Shown here: positions 1 through 9,099 of the stretch, one piece after another
How positions within the stretch are numbered: position 1 is the first letter of the stretch
Layout of the letters: every line of letters begins with the position of its first letter
Origin: Candidatus Obscuribacterales bacterium
GTDB lineage: Bacteria > Cyanobacteriota > Vampirovibrionia > Obscuribacterales > Obscuribacteraceae
Assembly: GCA_031292355.1 (NCBI GenBank)
Contig: JARLHI010000003.1
Location: 62,001 to 126,000 of the forward strand
DNA: 64,000 nucleotides
Direction: 5' to 3'
Made by a program: the position numbers and the translations under genes
The notes under the pieces: generated by a model
The model's database searches: none
The model's input: the letters and a program-made list of their open reading frames with translations, nothing else
What the model was told of the DNA's origin: nothing

Positions 1-624
1 GGTCCAGATGGAAAACCAGCACCTATGCGGACGCCTTCACCAGTAACTGCTCTTAAGGCAACGAGCGCAACTCAAAGCGACCCGGCTACAAATGGTTCCT
101 CTGTTGGAACGAATCCTGCTCAAAATGGTGTGGTCAATCTCAATCCGCAATTTCAATCCTTCAAAACCGACACGAAGGTGCAAGGAAATCAGGCGACTGC
201 TCAATCTGCAAACTGGCAGATGAAATCTAAAGCAGGACTTCTGACTCAGCCTGTGCAAAGTCAGGCGCGTAGCGCAAATTGGAGTGACTGGTACAAATTG
301 GTAGCAAAAACTGTCTACGACCAATGGGTTGTCAACGAGACGGGACCGGGAAAAGTCTGTGTTCAGGTGACTGTTTGGGCAAGTCGCGATATTGAAGGAC
401 GAATTTTGCGATTTGAAAATGCGCCAGATTCCGTGCGCACCAGCGCGCAGCAGGTCAATTTCTCGAAAGCCGCTCTACAAGCAGTTAACAGCCTCGAGAA
501 TAATGGCATTCTAGAATTTCCGGTCAACGATCATCGCACCAAAATTGTGTTTGAGCTCGATATTTCTCGCCTGGTAGGTGGTGCTTCTGGCTGCCAGGTA
601 GTTAACGCGCACACAGAAAATTGA
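1..624 (+). CDS. Partial secreted/envelope protein with TonB/TolA C-terminal-like domain
   Basis: The frame is open from the first base of the window, so the first ATG (25) need not be the true start and the gene is cut at its 5' side. The first 85 or so visible residues are rich in Ser, Gln, Asn and Ala, as in periplasmic linkers. From about residue 88 (SDWYKLVAKTVYDQW) a folded domain runs to residue 188. It has a Trp-ended helix, alternating hydrophobic strands (VCVQVTVW), a D-x-E-G-R-I turn, an AL-x-AV helix and a final I-V-F strand. This is the layout of TolA/TonB C-terminal domains, which pass force across the envelope. The family call rests on pattern only. A TadE-like pilus gene follows in the same direction but has its own promoter. 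Confidence 0.6.
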   Translation, partial: GPDGKPAPMRTPSPVTALKATSATQSDPATNGSSVGTNPAQNGVVNLNPQFQSFKTDTKVQGNQATAQSANWQMKSKAGLLTQPVQSQARSANWSDWYKLVAKTVYDQWVVNETGPGKVCVQVTVWASRDIEGRILRFENAPDSVRTSAQQVNFSKAALQAVNSLENNGILEFPVNDHRTKIVFELDISRLVGGASGCQVVNAHTEN

Positions 625-628
625 TGCG

Positions 629-668
629 TTTGTCGCATGTCAGACCAACGTATAATTTAGACGGTCTG
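629..668 (+). promoter_or_regulatory. Promoter with inverted repeat around the -10, upstream of the TadE-like gene
   Basis: A perfect TATAAT lies at 651-656 with a weak -35 (TTTGTC, 629-634, 16-base spacer). The -10 is flanked by an inverted repeat, CAGACC (641-646) and GGTCTG (663-668), which could be an operator. A short hairpin (ATGCG/CGCAT, 624-638) follows the preceding stop codon but has no T-run, so it is a poor terminator. Function is inferred. Confidence 0.5.
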
Positions 669-700
669 TGAATTGATTTTACTATGTGTATGAGGCCCTG

Positions 701-1201
701 ATGCGTAAGAAGCCATTTTCTGGAATCTCTAAGAGAAATACAAAGGCAGCCAGCTTAATCGAGATGGCCATGGGATTGATTGTTTTGTTGCCTGTTCTTT
801 TAACGATTATGGATTTGACAGTAATCACGCTGGCTGTGCAAATTAACGATAACGCAGCCAGAGAAGCAGTAAGACTTGCAGCTTCTGGTGATCCTGGCCA
901 GGCTCAAGCAAGAGCGCAACAAGTCATTGCTCGCATAAACAAAAGCACATCCGGTTATGTGTCTAACATCACCTTGACGGCTCTTACTTTTAAACCAACA
1001 ACTTTGTTGGCGAACGCGGTCGCCTTAGTGCCCTATGGTGGCACTATTTCTGGCAGTGTTACAGTGCAGACTCAGGCCACTGTGACACCGTTTGTAGTGC
1101 AATATGTTTATCCAGGACCGTACAATTTTAACTCGGCGCAAACCTGTCCAATCACTTACACGGTGCCCAACACAGCCGGCGGACAGACCATCGCTCCGTA
1201 G
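701..1201 (+). CDS. TadE-like pilus-assembly protein
   Basis: The start is placed at the ATG at 701 because a GAGG ribosome site (692-695) lies five bases upstream; the in-frame GTG at 686 has none. After a short basic head comes A-A-S-L-I-E-M-A, then a hydrophobic segment ending near D-L-T-V-I-T-L-A. A Glu at the fifth position after the presumed cleavage or turn site, followed by one N-terminal membrane helix, is the pattern of TadE/TadG and pilin-like proteins. The rest is an extracytoplasmic beta-rich domain of about 120 residues with little charge. Such proteins work with Flp/Tad pili, but no other tad gene is visible in the window. The fold call is moderate and the pilus role is inference. 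Confidence 0.6.
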   Translation: MRKKPFSGISKRNTKAASLIEMAMGLIVLLPVLLTIMDLTVITLAVQINDNAAREAVRLAASGDPGQAQARAQQVIARINKSTSGYVSNITLTALTFKPTTLLANAVALVPYGGTISGSVTVQTQATVTPFVVQYVYPGPYNFNSAQTCPITYTVPNTAGGQTIAP

Positions 1202-1231
1202 CGATAGTTTTTTTATGCCATTGCTTTTTGA

Positions 1232-2425
1232 TTAGTGCAGATAAGCCATGGGATTGTTCGGCTTACCATTGACGCGCACTTCAAAATGTACATGCGGACC
1301 AGTCGAAAATCCGGTGGTGCCTTCATAACCGACGATATCGCCCTTGGCGACATTTTGTCCGGTTTCGACATTGGTCTTGGACATATGGGCATAGAGCGTA
1401 GCCATCCCGCGTCCGTGGCTGACGATGACAACTTTGCCGTAACCGCCATACCAACCTGTATAAAGAACGTTGCCACCATCGGCAGCGCGAATGGCTGCAT
1501 GATTAGGACCGGCTAAATCCACTCCAGTGTGAAATTTGCGCACACCAAAAATTGGGTGCTGGCGCCACCCAAATGGTGATGTTACAGGAGCGCTAATTGG
1601 CAGCGCTAGTGTGCCCGATCCCATCGTCATGTTTTTATTGGAGCTGCGGTTAGATGTCTCCATCTGTTGAATGCGCGATTCTAATTGATGCGATTCTTGC
1701 TCTAATTGTTGTTCAGCCTGTTCATAGAACGCTTGCTGTGTTTTCAGTTTGCCAGCTACCTGTTCTTGGTTGAATTTTTCCTTGGCGATTTCCATGGCCT
1801 TTTTGGCCAGCTCAGAAACGATGTTGCCAATCTGATTACGCTGTTCGCCCAGCTGATTTTTATTGCTTTCAAGGGCCTCGGCTCTTGCTCTTAGTTCAGC
1901 GAGCAATTTCTTGTCCATCTCAGCCACTCTTTCCTGGAAGTAAAAACGGTCCAGTAAAGACTGCAATGAATCGACTTGAAAAAGCATCTCTAAAAAGGAA
2001 ATTCTTTGACCTTCGAAAATTTCACGCAATCGTTTGGAGGCTGCGTCGGAAAGGTCTTCTTTGGTTTCTTTCGTCTGTTCGATTTTGACTACAGTTTGCT
2101 CGATTTTGGCATTTGTTTTAACGAGTATGCCTTTGTGTTCCTGCAAAACGCCAGTCGTTTTTTGCAACTTCTTATCAATCTCTCTGACTTTAGCTTTCGC
2201 GGCTTCATGAGCGCGCCTAGCTTCAATTGCTTTTTTGTGAAATTCTTTCTTTTGTTTGTCCAACTCTTTGAGCTTAGAAAGAGCGTCTGACGAATGTCCC
2301 TTCACAGCGAGACCGATGACTTCGCGAGCATTCGCTGGTTCGCTGATTGACATTTGTACCGGAAGAAACAGACTGACTGCGAGCAGCGTCCAGTTCTTTG
2401 CGAGATTTTTGCCAGATTTGATCAT
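1232..2425 (-). CDS. Secreted M23 (LytM) peptidoglycan endopeptidase with coiled coil, EnvC-like
   Basis: A likely murein hydrolase or hydrolase activator outside the membrane. The ATG at 2425 is chosen because it begins a good signal peptide (MIKSGKNLAKNWTLLAVSLF, Ala-x-Ala near residue 33). An in-frame frame extends a further 52 codons upstream, but those residues do not look like a leader. Residues of about 35-265 are Lys/Glu/Gln-rich heptads, a long coiled coil as in EnvC and NlpD relatives. The C-terminal 100 residues carry the full LytM zinc set: H-T-G-V-D near 299-303, Y-A-H near 345-347 and H-V-H near 378-380 of the 397-residue form. Unlike EnvC itself, no zinc ligand is missing, so catalysis is plausible. 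It converges with the TadE-like gene. Confidence 0.9.
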   Translation of the reverse strand: MIKSGKNLAKNWTLLAVSLFLPVQMSISEPANAREVIGLAVKGHSSDALSKLKELDKQKKEFHKKAIEARRAHEAAKAKVREIDKKLQKTTGVLQEHKGILVKTNAKIEQTVVKIEQTKETKEDLSDAASKRLREIFEGQRISFLEMLFQVDSLQSLLDRFYFQERVAEMDKKLLAELRARAEALESNKNQLGEQRNQIGNIVSELAKKAMEIAKEKFNQEQVAGKLKTQQAFYEQAEQQLEQESHQLESRIQQMETSNRSSNKNMTMGSGTLALPISAPVTSPFGWRQHPIFGVRKFHTGVDLAGPNHAAIRAADGGNVLYTGWYGGYGKVVIVSHGRGMATLYAHMSKTNVETGQNVAKGDIVGYEGTTGFSTGPHVHFEVRVNGKPNNPMAYLH

Positions 2426-2649
2426 TCTTTTGGTCACGAATGGGGGCAATGAGCTTGTCAGTAATGTGCAGACTGCCCAGTCTACCATTGATGATTGGCC
2501 AAAATGTGCTCTCTGAAAGCGGCTTAAGCCTGAGCTGGCAGGCGATATATCCACTTGCCATCCAGTGTGCCATGCAGGCAATATCTGTCATTAATGAAGC
2601 GCAATGTTGGAGGAAGATGAAGATAGCGTAAGGTTACAGACAAGCCCGC

Positions 2650-2655
2650 TATAAT
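2650..2655 (+). promoter_or_regulatory. Candidate -10 box for the aldehyde dehydrogenase gene
   Basis: A perfect TATAAT lies 46 bases before the ATG of the aldehyde dehydrogenase. No good -35 is seen at 16-18 bases upstream, so only the -10 is offered. It could open a transcript covering the aldehyde dehydrogenase and the genes that follow. Confidence 0.35.
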
Positions 2656-2701
2656 TGCTTGCATGTGAACTGCAGCTAGATTCCGACCCGGCGGTAAATT
2701 T

Positions 2702-4156
2702 ATGTTGAAAGAAGTAATTAAGGAAGACGTACTTAAATTCCCGCTGAGAATAACTGGCGCTCAAGCCGGCTCGACTATGCAGGTTAAAAGTCCTTTTGAT
2801 GGTCGATTGATTGCCGAAGTTGAACTGGCTGATGAAAATGCCATCAACAGGGCACTCGATATCAGTTGTCGCGCTTTCACCGAGGTCATGAAAAAAATGC
2901 CCGCCTACAAGCGCGCTGAAATTCTGGCCAAAACTGCCGAAATTCTTGGTCAAAGGAAGGACGAATTTGCAGAAACAATCGCTTTAGAAGGTGGTAAGCC
3001 TATCAAAGACGCTCGCACCGAAGTGTTGCGCGCGATCAATACTTTTTCTATCGCCAGTCGCGAAGCCTTAAATATTTCAGGCGAACAAATCCCGATGGAC
3101 TTGCTCGCGGGCAATGACAATCGTTTAGGCATTGTGTTGCGTGAACCTGTCGGTGTTATTGCCGCTATCACACCTTTCAATTTCCCTTTGAATCTGGTGG
3201 CACATAAACTGGCGCCAGCGCTTGCCGCAGGCAACACAGTGGTGCTTAAACCCGCTTCGTCAACACCTGTGGCTAGCTTTAAATTGGCTCAGGCTCTTAA
3301 AGATGCAGGACTGCCTGACGGCGTATTACAAATCGTGCCCTGTCGTGGTGCGCAGGGCAATGCTCTGGTCAAGGATAAACGTGTTGCTCTTGTAAGTTTT
3401 ACTGGTTCACCTGAAGTGGGCTGGAAAATGCGGGGCGAGGTGCATGCTGGCACGCGCATCGCTCTAGAGCTTGGTGGCAATGCAGCGCTCATTGTGCATG
3501 AAGACGCAGATTTAGAAGCTGCAGCTGCCGCTTCTTGTCGTGGTGGTTATGGACATGCCGGTCAAACTTGCATCTCGGTGCAACGCGTGTATGTTCAGAA
3601 AAACATTTACGACAAATTCGTCAAAATCTACAAGGATAAAGTCGGCGCTTTAAAAGTTGGCGATCCCCTAGACGATACCACTGACATGGGACCGATGATT
3701 GACGCGTCTGCTGTGAAAAAGACTGAAGAGATGGTTGCCGACGCCGTTAAATCTGGTGCCCGAGTGATTTGCGGAGGAGAAGCGGCCAAGGCTAATTTAC
3801 TCAAGCCAGTCATTCTCGAAAATGCTACGCATCAAATGACAGTTGTCTGCCAGGAAGTTTTCGGTCCAGTCACCGCGTTGATGAAGTACGACACCATCGA
3901 TGATGCCATTAGCGCCGTCAATGATTCTGACTTTGGTTTGCAAGCTGGTGTTTTCACAAAAAATGTGGATATTGCTTTTAAGGCTGCAAGAGGAATTGAT
4001 GTAGGGGGTGTGATTGTCAATGATGCTCCAACCTATAGAGCCGATCACATGCCTTACGGCGGCCGAAAAGAATCTGGCGCAGGCCTTGAAGGCGTCAAGT
4101 ATGCCATTCACGAAATGACCCAACCCAAATTCATATGTTTGAATTTAGCTCCGTAA
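2702..4156 (+). CDS. NAD(P)-dependent aldehyde dehydrogenase
   Basis: A full-length ALDH superfamily enzyme (484 residues) oxidising an aldehyde to its acid in the cytoplasm. All catalytic parts are visible: TPFNFP with Asn160, the cofactor-binding KPASSTP with Lys183, the general base Glu256 in ALELGGN, the nucleophile Cys290 in GHAGQTCISVQRV, and the late motif EVFGPV. The GQTC-I-S-V-Q-R form is one I associate with lactaldehyde/GapN-like subgroups. The substrate cannot be fixed by reading, and succinate semialdehyde or glyceraldehyde 3-phosphate are also possible. A NanE-type epimerase starts 55 bases downstream in the same direction, so a joint role in sugar breakdown is possible but unproven. 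Confidence 0.88.
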   Translation: MLKEVIKEDVLKFPLRITGAQAGSTMQVKSPFDGRLIAEVELADENAINRALDISCRAFTEVMKKMPAYKRAEILAKTAEILGQRKDEFAETIALEGGKPIKDARTEVLRAINTFSIASREALNISGEQIPMDLLAGNDNRLGIVLREPVGVIAAITPFNFPLNLVAHKLAPALAAGNTVVLKPASSTPVASFKLAQALKDAGLPDGVLQIVPCRGAQGNALVKDKRVALVSFTGSPEVGWKMRGEVHAGTRIALELGGNAALIVHEDADLEAAAAASCRGGYGHAGQTCISVQRVYVQKNIYDKFVKIYKDKVGALKVGDPLDDTTDMGPMIDASAVKKTEEMVADAVKSGARVICGGEAAKANLLKPVILENATHQMTVVCQEVFGPVTALMKYDTIDDAISAVNDSDFGLQAGVFTKNVDIAFKAARGIDVGGVIVNDAPTYRADHMPYGGRKESGAGLEGVKYAIHEMTQPKFICLNLAP

Positions 4157-4211
4157 TTAGATCGTCCGACCGATATTTTGTCTGGGTCTTTAAGTCAACA
4201 GGAAGCAAAAA

Positions 4212-4964
4212 ATGGTGCACGAGCGAAAATGGGAATGCATTTCCCGGCTTGAGGGTGGTTTGATAGCCTCATGTCAAGCAAGCACAGGAGAGCCTTTGTG
4301 CCATCCTGGGCATATTCTGGCCATGTCGCTTTCGGCAGTAGCTGGTGGTGCTGTAGCCTTGAGATTAGAAGGAACAGACAATATCAAAGCTGTTCGGGAC
4401 AGTATGAAACTGCCACCAGATTTTCCCATCGTTGGATTAATCAAATCTACATTGATTGCGGCCGAAGATCGCCTGAAAAAGGCCTATATAACCAGTACTT
4501 TTGAGGAAGCGAAATCTATAGTCGAAGCTGGCGCTGATATCGTGGCCCTTGATGCGACAGGACGTGAACGTCCCGATGGATCGTCCGTAGCTGCGATGAT
4601 TGAGAGAATTCATGATGAACTGAAGCGGCCAGTTTGGGCAGACGTGGCTACTTTTAGCGAAGGGATAGCAGCCGCAAAAGCTGGTGCTGATATTGTATCG
4701 ACGACATTATTTGGCTATACCGAAGAGACTAAGTCACCACTTGAGCAAGGACCGGCTCTCGACTTGTTGAAAAACTTGTGCGACCAATTGGAGATTCCAG
4801 TAATTCTTGAAGGCCGCGTCTGGCACCCATATGAGGTGACAGAAGCCTTCGAGCAGGGCGCATATGCAGTAGTGGTTGGATCGGCTATCACACGACCAAC
4901 ATTGATTGCAGAACGCTTTGTTAAGGCAATTCCGCTGCGCCGCCCAAAAAAGACTCTGGCGTAA
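4212..4964 (+). CDS. nanE: NanE-type N-acylmannosamine-6-phosphate 2-epimerase
   Basis: A predicted TIM-barrel epimerase interconverting N-acetylmannosamine 6-phosphate and N-acetylglucosamine 6-phosphate. The start ATG has AGGAAG a few bases upstream. Expected active-site pieces of the NanE family are present: the Arg in VALRLEGTDNI, the Lys in PIVGLIKS, the Asp in IVALDATGRERPDG and the Glu in VILEGRV. The barrel end (YAVVVGSAITRP) binds phosphate. At 250 residues it is slightly longer than the usual 225-230, with extra residues at the head. No nanA, nanK or sialic-acid transporter is nearby. The gene may therefore serve amino-sugar or cell-wall recycling, or have another phosphosugar substrate. 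Confidence 0.8.
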   Translation: MVHERKWECISRLEGGLIASCQASTGEPLCHPGHILAMSLSAVAGGAVALRLEGTDNIKAVRDSMKLPPDFPIVGLIKSTLIAAEDRLKKAYITSTFEEAKSIVEAGADIVALDATGRERPDGSSVAAMIERIHDELKRPVWADVATFSEGIAAAKAGADIVSTTLFGYTEETKSPLEQGPALDLLKNLCDQLEIPVILEGRVWHPYEVTEAFEQGAYAVVVGSAITRPTLIAERFVKAIPLRRPKKTLA

Positions 4965-4973
4965 CCACAATAA

Positions 4974-6668
4974 ATGGATCAGCAGCTTAAACTATGGCTG
5001 GCACCGCCTATCATTATGGGTGTTGCGTACATATATTTTCGTTTAAAAATTCCAATGGCTTGGTCATGGGGATTTTTTCTGCAAGGATTTTTATTGATAA
5101 TTTCTGGGGCTTGCGGCTATCTGTTCGGTCCAGAATGGCTCTATGTTGCCCTTTCCTGGACGATGTTTTGTTTGTTTTTGATAGCACCGAAAGTTCTTAT
5201 TCTAAGCTGCGACCAATATATTTCGCTTCTTAATTCGCGCAAACTTTTTTTCTACAGTAGTTTTTTCCCTTTCATCTACTGGGGCAAGATGGGCTTGTTC
5301 TGGCGTGATCTTTATCTTGCCAATGCCTATGCTCTCGATGGCGATGCGATGAAAGGAAAGGGCATTTTGGACAAATGGCGTCACGAATCTCTGCCGTATG
5401 TAGTTGATGTTCAATTAAATGCTACCAGTACCGGTATCAACCTTATTTTGTTCGACTGGGATGGTGTCATCGATGAATACGATCAACGCATCGCCAAACG
5501 TCTGCCTGTTTCTGTTGGGCTGTCCGTGCAGACGGCAAGAGCCTTTAGCGAAAAGCATAATTTTGAAAGAGCCGCTCAGTGCCTCGAAGCCTCACGCCTG
5601 GCTGAGACAAAAACAGATCCGACAACGCTTGCTTTTGTTTTGCTGCCATTTTTTTGTTTAAGCGGACAACAAGCGTATGCTGAGCAGTTGGTGGCAGTGC
5701 TTAAAAGTGCTAAGCGCCACACTGCAGAATTTCTCTTGCTTTACTGGCAGGCGCGGCTCCAGGTTACACTTGGCAATCCGGAAGAAGCTCGTCATTTATT
5801 TGCTCAGTCTCTCGATAGTTCAAGACGACTATCGGTCACGGGGCAGAGTAATTATGCGGTCTGGCAAAGCCGGATCGAGCACCAACTCGAACATATAGAT
5901 GACAAATTTGACCTGCCTGCATCTGATGTTTTGCAAAATATCGCGGCCAGAGTATGGCGACTTTTTGCCGATACTAATTTCGTTGCCGCGGCTATTCTTC
6001 CCAAAAAGGCGGCACCGGCTGTAGTTGTGCTTTGTGCATCGCTTATAGTTACTTATGTAATGTCTGGATGTGTGGACATGGTGGCAAGCTCTTGGGCTCA
6101 ACCATTCCTCAATTTAAATGTTGATTTTGGCAACAGTATTGTCGCCCTGAGCGAAAAGCTTGGCAATTTTACCTTTGAAAATCTCCTTCTCGATAAAGAT
6201 GCTGTCTTAAAGAATGGTCAATATTTTCGCCTGTTCACGTATATGTTTTTACATGGCAATATCACTCATTTATTTTTGAACGTAGTTGGTTTGTACTGGT
6301 TCGGTCGAAGAGCCGCCAGCATCTTTTCGCCGCGGTCATTTGTGTTCATCTTCGTCTTCACTGGTATCATCGCCGGACTGGCTCAAATTTTGTTCAGCGA
6401 TATCCCAGCTATTGGTGCCTCGGGTGGCGTTCTCGGCGTTTTTGGAGCCGATTTTGCTGGCATTTTCAGATTGAAAAACAGCTTGCCTCAAAAGGTGCGG
6501 AAAGCGGAGCTAACTTCAATGTCGGTGCTTGCTGGAAGTCAATTGCTGCTGGACCATGTCATCCCCAAAGTGGCAGGCGAGGCGCATATGGGAGGCTTGA
6601 TAGCCGGCCTTTTGATTGGTTGTTTGATACCTCTTTCTCGGAAACAAGAGCCAACCTCAAAGACCTGA
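4974..6668 (+). CDS. Rhomboid-family intramembrane serine protease with N-terminal helical repeat region
   Basis: Starts 9 bases after the epimerase stop, probably in the same transcript, though no strong ribosome site precedes the ATG. The first 90 residues hold about three membrane spans. Residues of about 115-320 are a soluble, alpha-helical, TPR-like stretch. After a further span near 345-365 comes a rhomboid domain: HGNITHLFLNVVGLYWFG (the His/Asn oxyanion segment), G-A-S-G-G with catalytic Ser483, and G-E-A-H-M-G-G with catalytic His538. Rhomboids cut single-span membrane proteins within the bilayer. The domain order (membrane, soluble repeat, rhomboid) differs from simple GlpG. The target is unknown. 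Confidence 0.88.
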   Translation: MDQQLKLWLAPPIIMGVAYIYFRLKIPMAWSWGFFLQGFLLIISGACGYLFGPEWLYVALSWTMFCLFLIAPKVLILSCDQYISLLNSRKLFFYSSFFPFIYWGKMGLFWRDLYLANAYALDGDAMKGKGILDKWRHESLPYVVDVQLNATSTGINLILFDWDGVIDEYDQRIAKRLPVSVGLSVQTARAFSEKHNFERAAQCLEASRLAETKTDPTTLAFVLLPFFCLSGQQAYAEQLVAVLKSAKRHTAEFLLLYWQARLQVTLGNPEEARHLFAQSLDSSRRLSVTGQSNYAVWQSRIEHQLEHIDDKFDLPASDVLQNIAARVWRLFADTNFVAAAILPKKAAPAVVVLCASLIVTYVMSGCVDMVASSWAQPFLNLNVDFGNSIVALSEKLGNFTFENLLLDKDAVLKNGQYFRLFTYMFLHGNITHLFLNVVGLYWFGRRAASIFSPRSFVFIFVFTGIIAGLAQILFSDIPAIGASGGVLGVFGADFAGIFRLKNSLPQKVRKAELTSMSVLAGSQLLLDHVIPKVAGEAHMGGLIAGLLIGCLIPLSRKQEPTSKT

Positions 6669-6723
6669 ATTTTTACGTCATTTTTGATAAAGTAATGGCT
6701 GATTTGAGTCAAGGTGGGGAATT

Positions 6724-7335
6724 ATGCACGACTGTCCCAGATGTAGAGTACCTCTTCACGGTCACGAAGAAGTCTGTCCTTCATGCGGTGAAAGACAGTA
6801 TGTCGACCCTCAATATCGCAATAGCCACGTGCCGAAAGCACCGCCTATCAATCTTATGCCCGTTGTGGTGGCAGTTGTAATTGTCATCGGCGTCGGTATT
6901 TACGCTGCTCAGAGCAGCTGGATAGGGCAAGTGATGTCGCACAAAAATGATGTTGTCGACCCGCTTGATTCGATGACACAGGCTCAAGCAAGAGACATGA
7001 TCGAAAATGGCATTACACAAGGGCTCACCGCCGTTGGTGCCACTGGCAAAATTACTTACAAGGCAGAAGGTCAGCCAGCGGACAAAGCTGCAGCTGGACC
7101 AGTAGAGATGACGATCGACACCAAATTGCAAAGCCCCGATCAGCACAAAGCTGTGATCGAGCCAATCAAGCAATATATGGAAAAAGCGCGCATTCCGACG
7201 CTAGTAATGAACGACTCTAAGTCCCGTGCCAACTGGACGTATCAAGTCACTTTGACTGCTCCAGTTGCCGATGATGCAAACCCACTCGATGCAGCACCTG
7301 GTGCTCCCGCACCAACAGCACCACTTGCTCAATAA
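6724..7335 (+). CDS. Zinc-ribbon, single-span membrane protein of unknown function
   Basis: Begins with a treble-clef zinc ribbon (CPRC near residues 4-7 and CPSC near residues 18-21), then one membrane helix (residues about 45-62). A roughly 140-residue C-terminal domain with mixed helices and strands would lie on the outer face. The tail is Ala/Pro-rich. AAGGTGGGG just before the ATG is a strong ribosome site. It lies 55 bases after the rhomboid gene in the same direction, so it may be a partner or substrate of that protease, since single-span proteins are typical rhomboid targets. That link is inference. I do not recognise the C-terminal domain. Confidence 0.75.
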   Translation: MHDCPRCRVPLHGHEEVCPSCGERQYVDPQYRNSHVPKAPPINLMPVVVAVVIVIGVGIYAAQSSWIGQVMSHKNDVVDPLDSMTQAQARDMIENGITQGLTAVGATGKITYKAEGQPADKAAAGPVEMTIDTKLQSPDQHKAVIEPIKQYMEKARIPTLVMNDSKSRANWTYQVTLTAPVADDANPLDAAPGAPAPTAPLAQ

Positions 7336-7348
7336 CTCAATTAAAGCT

Positions 7349-9067
7349 TTAGTTGATAAAAAATCCATCAAACAAATTTTCAAAGTCGCTTGCACGAACT
7401 TGAAAGTATCCATCATCTTTTTTATCGAACGGGCGCACAGTATCTTTGGCGTCTGCTGGTATGACATTGGCTAACGGATTGCGAATAGTAATCAGATCTT
7501 CTGCACCATGATCTTGGTGGTCGACTCTTATTACAGAATAAATATGTCGGTCTAAGATATGAAATTTGTTCTGCTCATGGCCTGGTTCGCTCGACTGTCC
7601 AAGCACTTTTTTGTCATCCGTGCCACCAGTGATAATTACCCATTCGCTGCCTTTGGTTGGCGTATGAGCGACCACTGGTTCACCTTTTTCGAGAGCGTCC
7701 TTGAGCTCGGTAAGCCATTTAGAATCTAGTTTGGGGTCTTGAGTATCTCTGGGATCGCCAGTGAATGTCTGTTTCTGAAACGGATGTTGACCTGAATCTG
7801 AAGTAGTTGAAGGGTGATCGAAGTTAGTGACTTTGCGCACACCGGTCAAAAGCTGCAGACCATCGGCGCCTACACCGCCATCGTCCTCGGTAATTTTACC
7901 GGTCAAATAGCGATGTGCTTTTTCCATCACCGATGACCAGTAGCCAAAATTTTGCTTTTTGTCAAAGGGCAAATTGAATGTGGACATCTCGGGTGGTGTG
8001 GGAGCCTCAACTGTAACGTCTAGAGTTGGTCTTTTGCTGAAATCAACCTTTGAAGAAAATGTCGGATCACTAAGAGGAAATTTGACTGTGTAAGTGCCGT
8101 CATGGTTGTCCTGGATCATGGCAGCGATGCGTTCTGGATTTGTTTTGGCGACTTCTGCAACAGACCCTTCGAAGTAACAATCGCCCAATTCTGTCTGTTC
8201 GACGCTGACCGCTTTAATGCTATCTAACGGGTGCTTTTCGTCTTGATAAAGCTTTTGTCGCTTGGCACTTACATAAAGGTCAACAGGCAACAATTGAGCG
8301 TCTGTGAATTTCTTGCCTAATTTGATCTCTTTGCCGCTTTCCGTTTTTATGTATTCAGTCAGTGGTTTACCGGGCTGATCACGCTTCCATATGTGTCCAT
8401 GATTGTCGGTCACCATATCCAGTGTCGCCGAAATTTTCAAGTTCTGCTGTAGTGATATGGGGACAATCGTCGGCGCCCCGTCTGGATCGACGGCGCGATC
8501 AAACATTGCATCGGAACGGCTGGACCCTCTAAGGTCTGCAAAAGCCTTAGAGTTGAAGCCTCTAGTAAATAATTTTGGAATTGGAGTTTTTTGTCCGTTT
8601 ACATCAGCAAACTGAAAATACGTTCCGTTTTGATCCTGGAAGACACTTTCGTTTTTGATTCCGTAAAGCCCTGACCTGTCTTTAGCGGTGTCATGATAAA
8701 TGTATGTGCGGCTAGTGGATTTGTCTTTGGATTCCCAAAAAGTAATATTGCCGGCTTTGTCGAAAGTGACTTTGCCTCCGTCTTGCGAGTGGCCGTGAAG
8801 ATCGCCGTCATGAATACCTGGTGAATTGGGCACCTGCTTTTTTTCGTTTGGTGTAAAAGGTTTTGCAGGAGCTGTCGGCGGTTGCGAGCGAAGTTGACCA
8901 GGAATTGCTTCCAGTTGCAGTGGTGTGAATCCTTCAGTGTCTGCGCTTGCATGACTGAGATGATCTGAGTGTTCTGCTGCTAAACTGGCATTTTCGAAGG
9001 CCAAAACCGCTTCCCTCACCGAATCCAAGGCTGGCGCTTGCTCTTGTTGGGAGGATATTATGATCAA
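7349..9067 (-). CDS. Calpain-like (peptidase family C2) protein, copy 1
   Basis: The C-terminal half carries the calpain cysteine-protease signature. V-E-Q-T-E-L-G-D-C-Y-F places oxyanion Gln291 six residues before Cys297, as in animal calpains (Q-G-x-L-G-D-C-W). H-I-Y-S-V gives His508, and T-I-R-N-P gives Asn530. The N-terminal 270 residues are a separate, unrecognised region. No signal peptide or membrane span is seen. The open frame begins at a TTG (9067) with no ribosome site; a second TTG at 9028 aligns with the start of copy 2, so the start is uncertain. It is a tandem paralogue of the next gene. Whether calcium is needed cannot be told. Substrate and role are unknown. Confidence 0.82.
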   Translation of the reverse strand: MIIISSQQEQAPALDSVREAVLAFENASLAAEHSDHLSHASADTEGFTPLQLEAIPGQLRSQPPTAPAKPFTPNEKKQVPNSPGIHDGDLHGHSQDGGKVTFDKAGNITFWESKDKSTSRTYIYHDTAKDRSGLYGIKNESVFQDQNGTYFQFADVNGQKTPIPKLFTRGFNSKAFADLRGSSRSDAMFDRAVDPDGAPTIVPISLQQNLKISATLDMVTDNHGHIWKRDQPGKPLTEYIKTESGKEIKLGKKFTDAQLLPVDLYVSAKRQKLYQDEKHPLDSIKAVSVEQTELGDCYFEGSVAEVAKTNPERIAAMIQDNHDGTYTVKFPLSDPTFSSKVDFSKRPTLDVTVEAPTPPEMSTFNLPFDKKQNFGYWSSVMEKAHRYLTGKITEDDGGVGADGLQLLTGVRKVTNFDHPSTTSDSGQHPFQKQTFTGDPRDTQDPKLDSKWLTELKDALEKGEPVVAHTPTKGSEWVIITGGTDDKKVLGQSSEPGHEQNKFHILDRHIYSVIRVDHQDHGAEDLITIRNPLANVIPADAKDTVRPFDKKDDGYFQVRASDFENLFDGFFIN

Positions 9068-9071
9068 AACA

Positions 9072-9099
9072 TTAAGGCAACAATGGGAGACTCCCCACT
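9072..9099 (-). repeat. Duplicated leader element, copy 1
   Basis: A 28-base block upstream of calpain-like copy 1 matches the block at 10948-10975 upstream of copy 2 with three mismatches. On the minus strand it contains the palindrome GGGAGTCTCCC. Weaker similarity continues for some 50 bases further upstream. It marks the tandem duplication as including 5' non-coding DNA and may hold a shared control site. Confidence 0.7.

Noticed and set aside
686..700. GTG start of the TadE-like gene
   Set aside because: The ATG at 701 has a GAGG site at the right distance, and the GTG has none.
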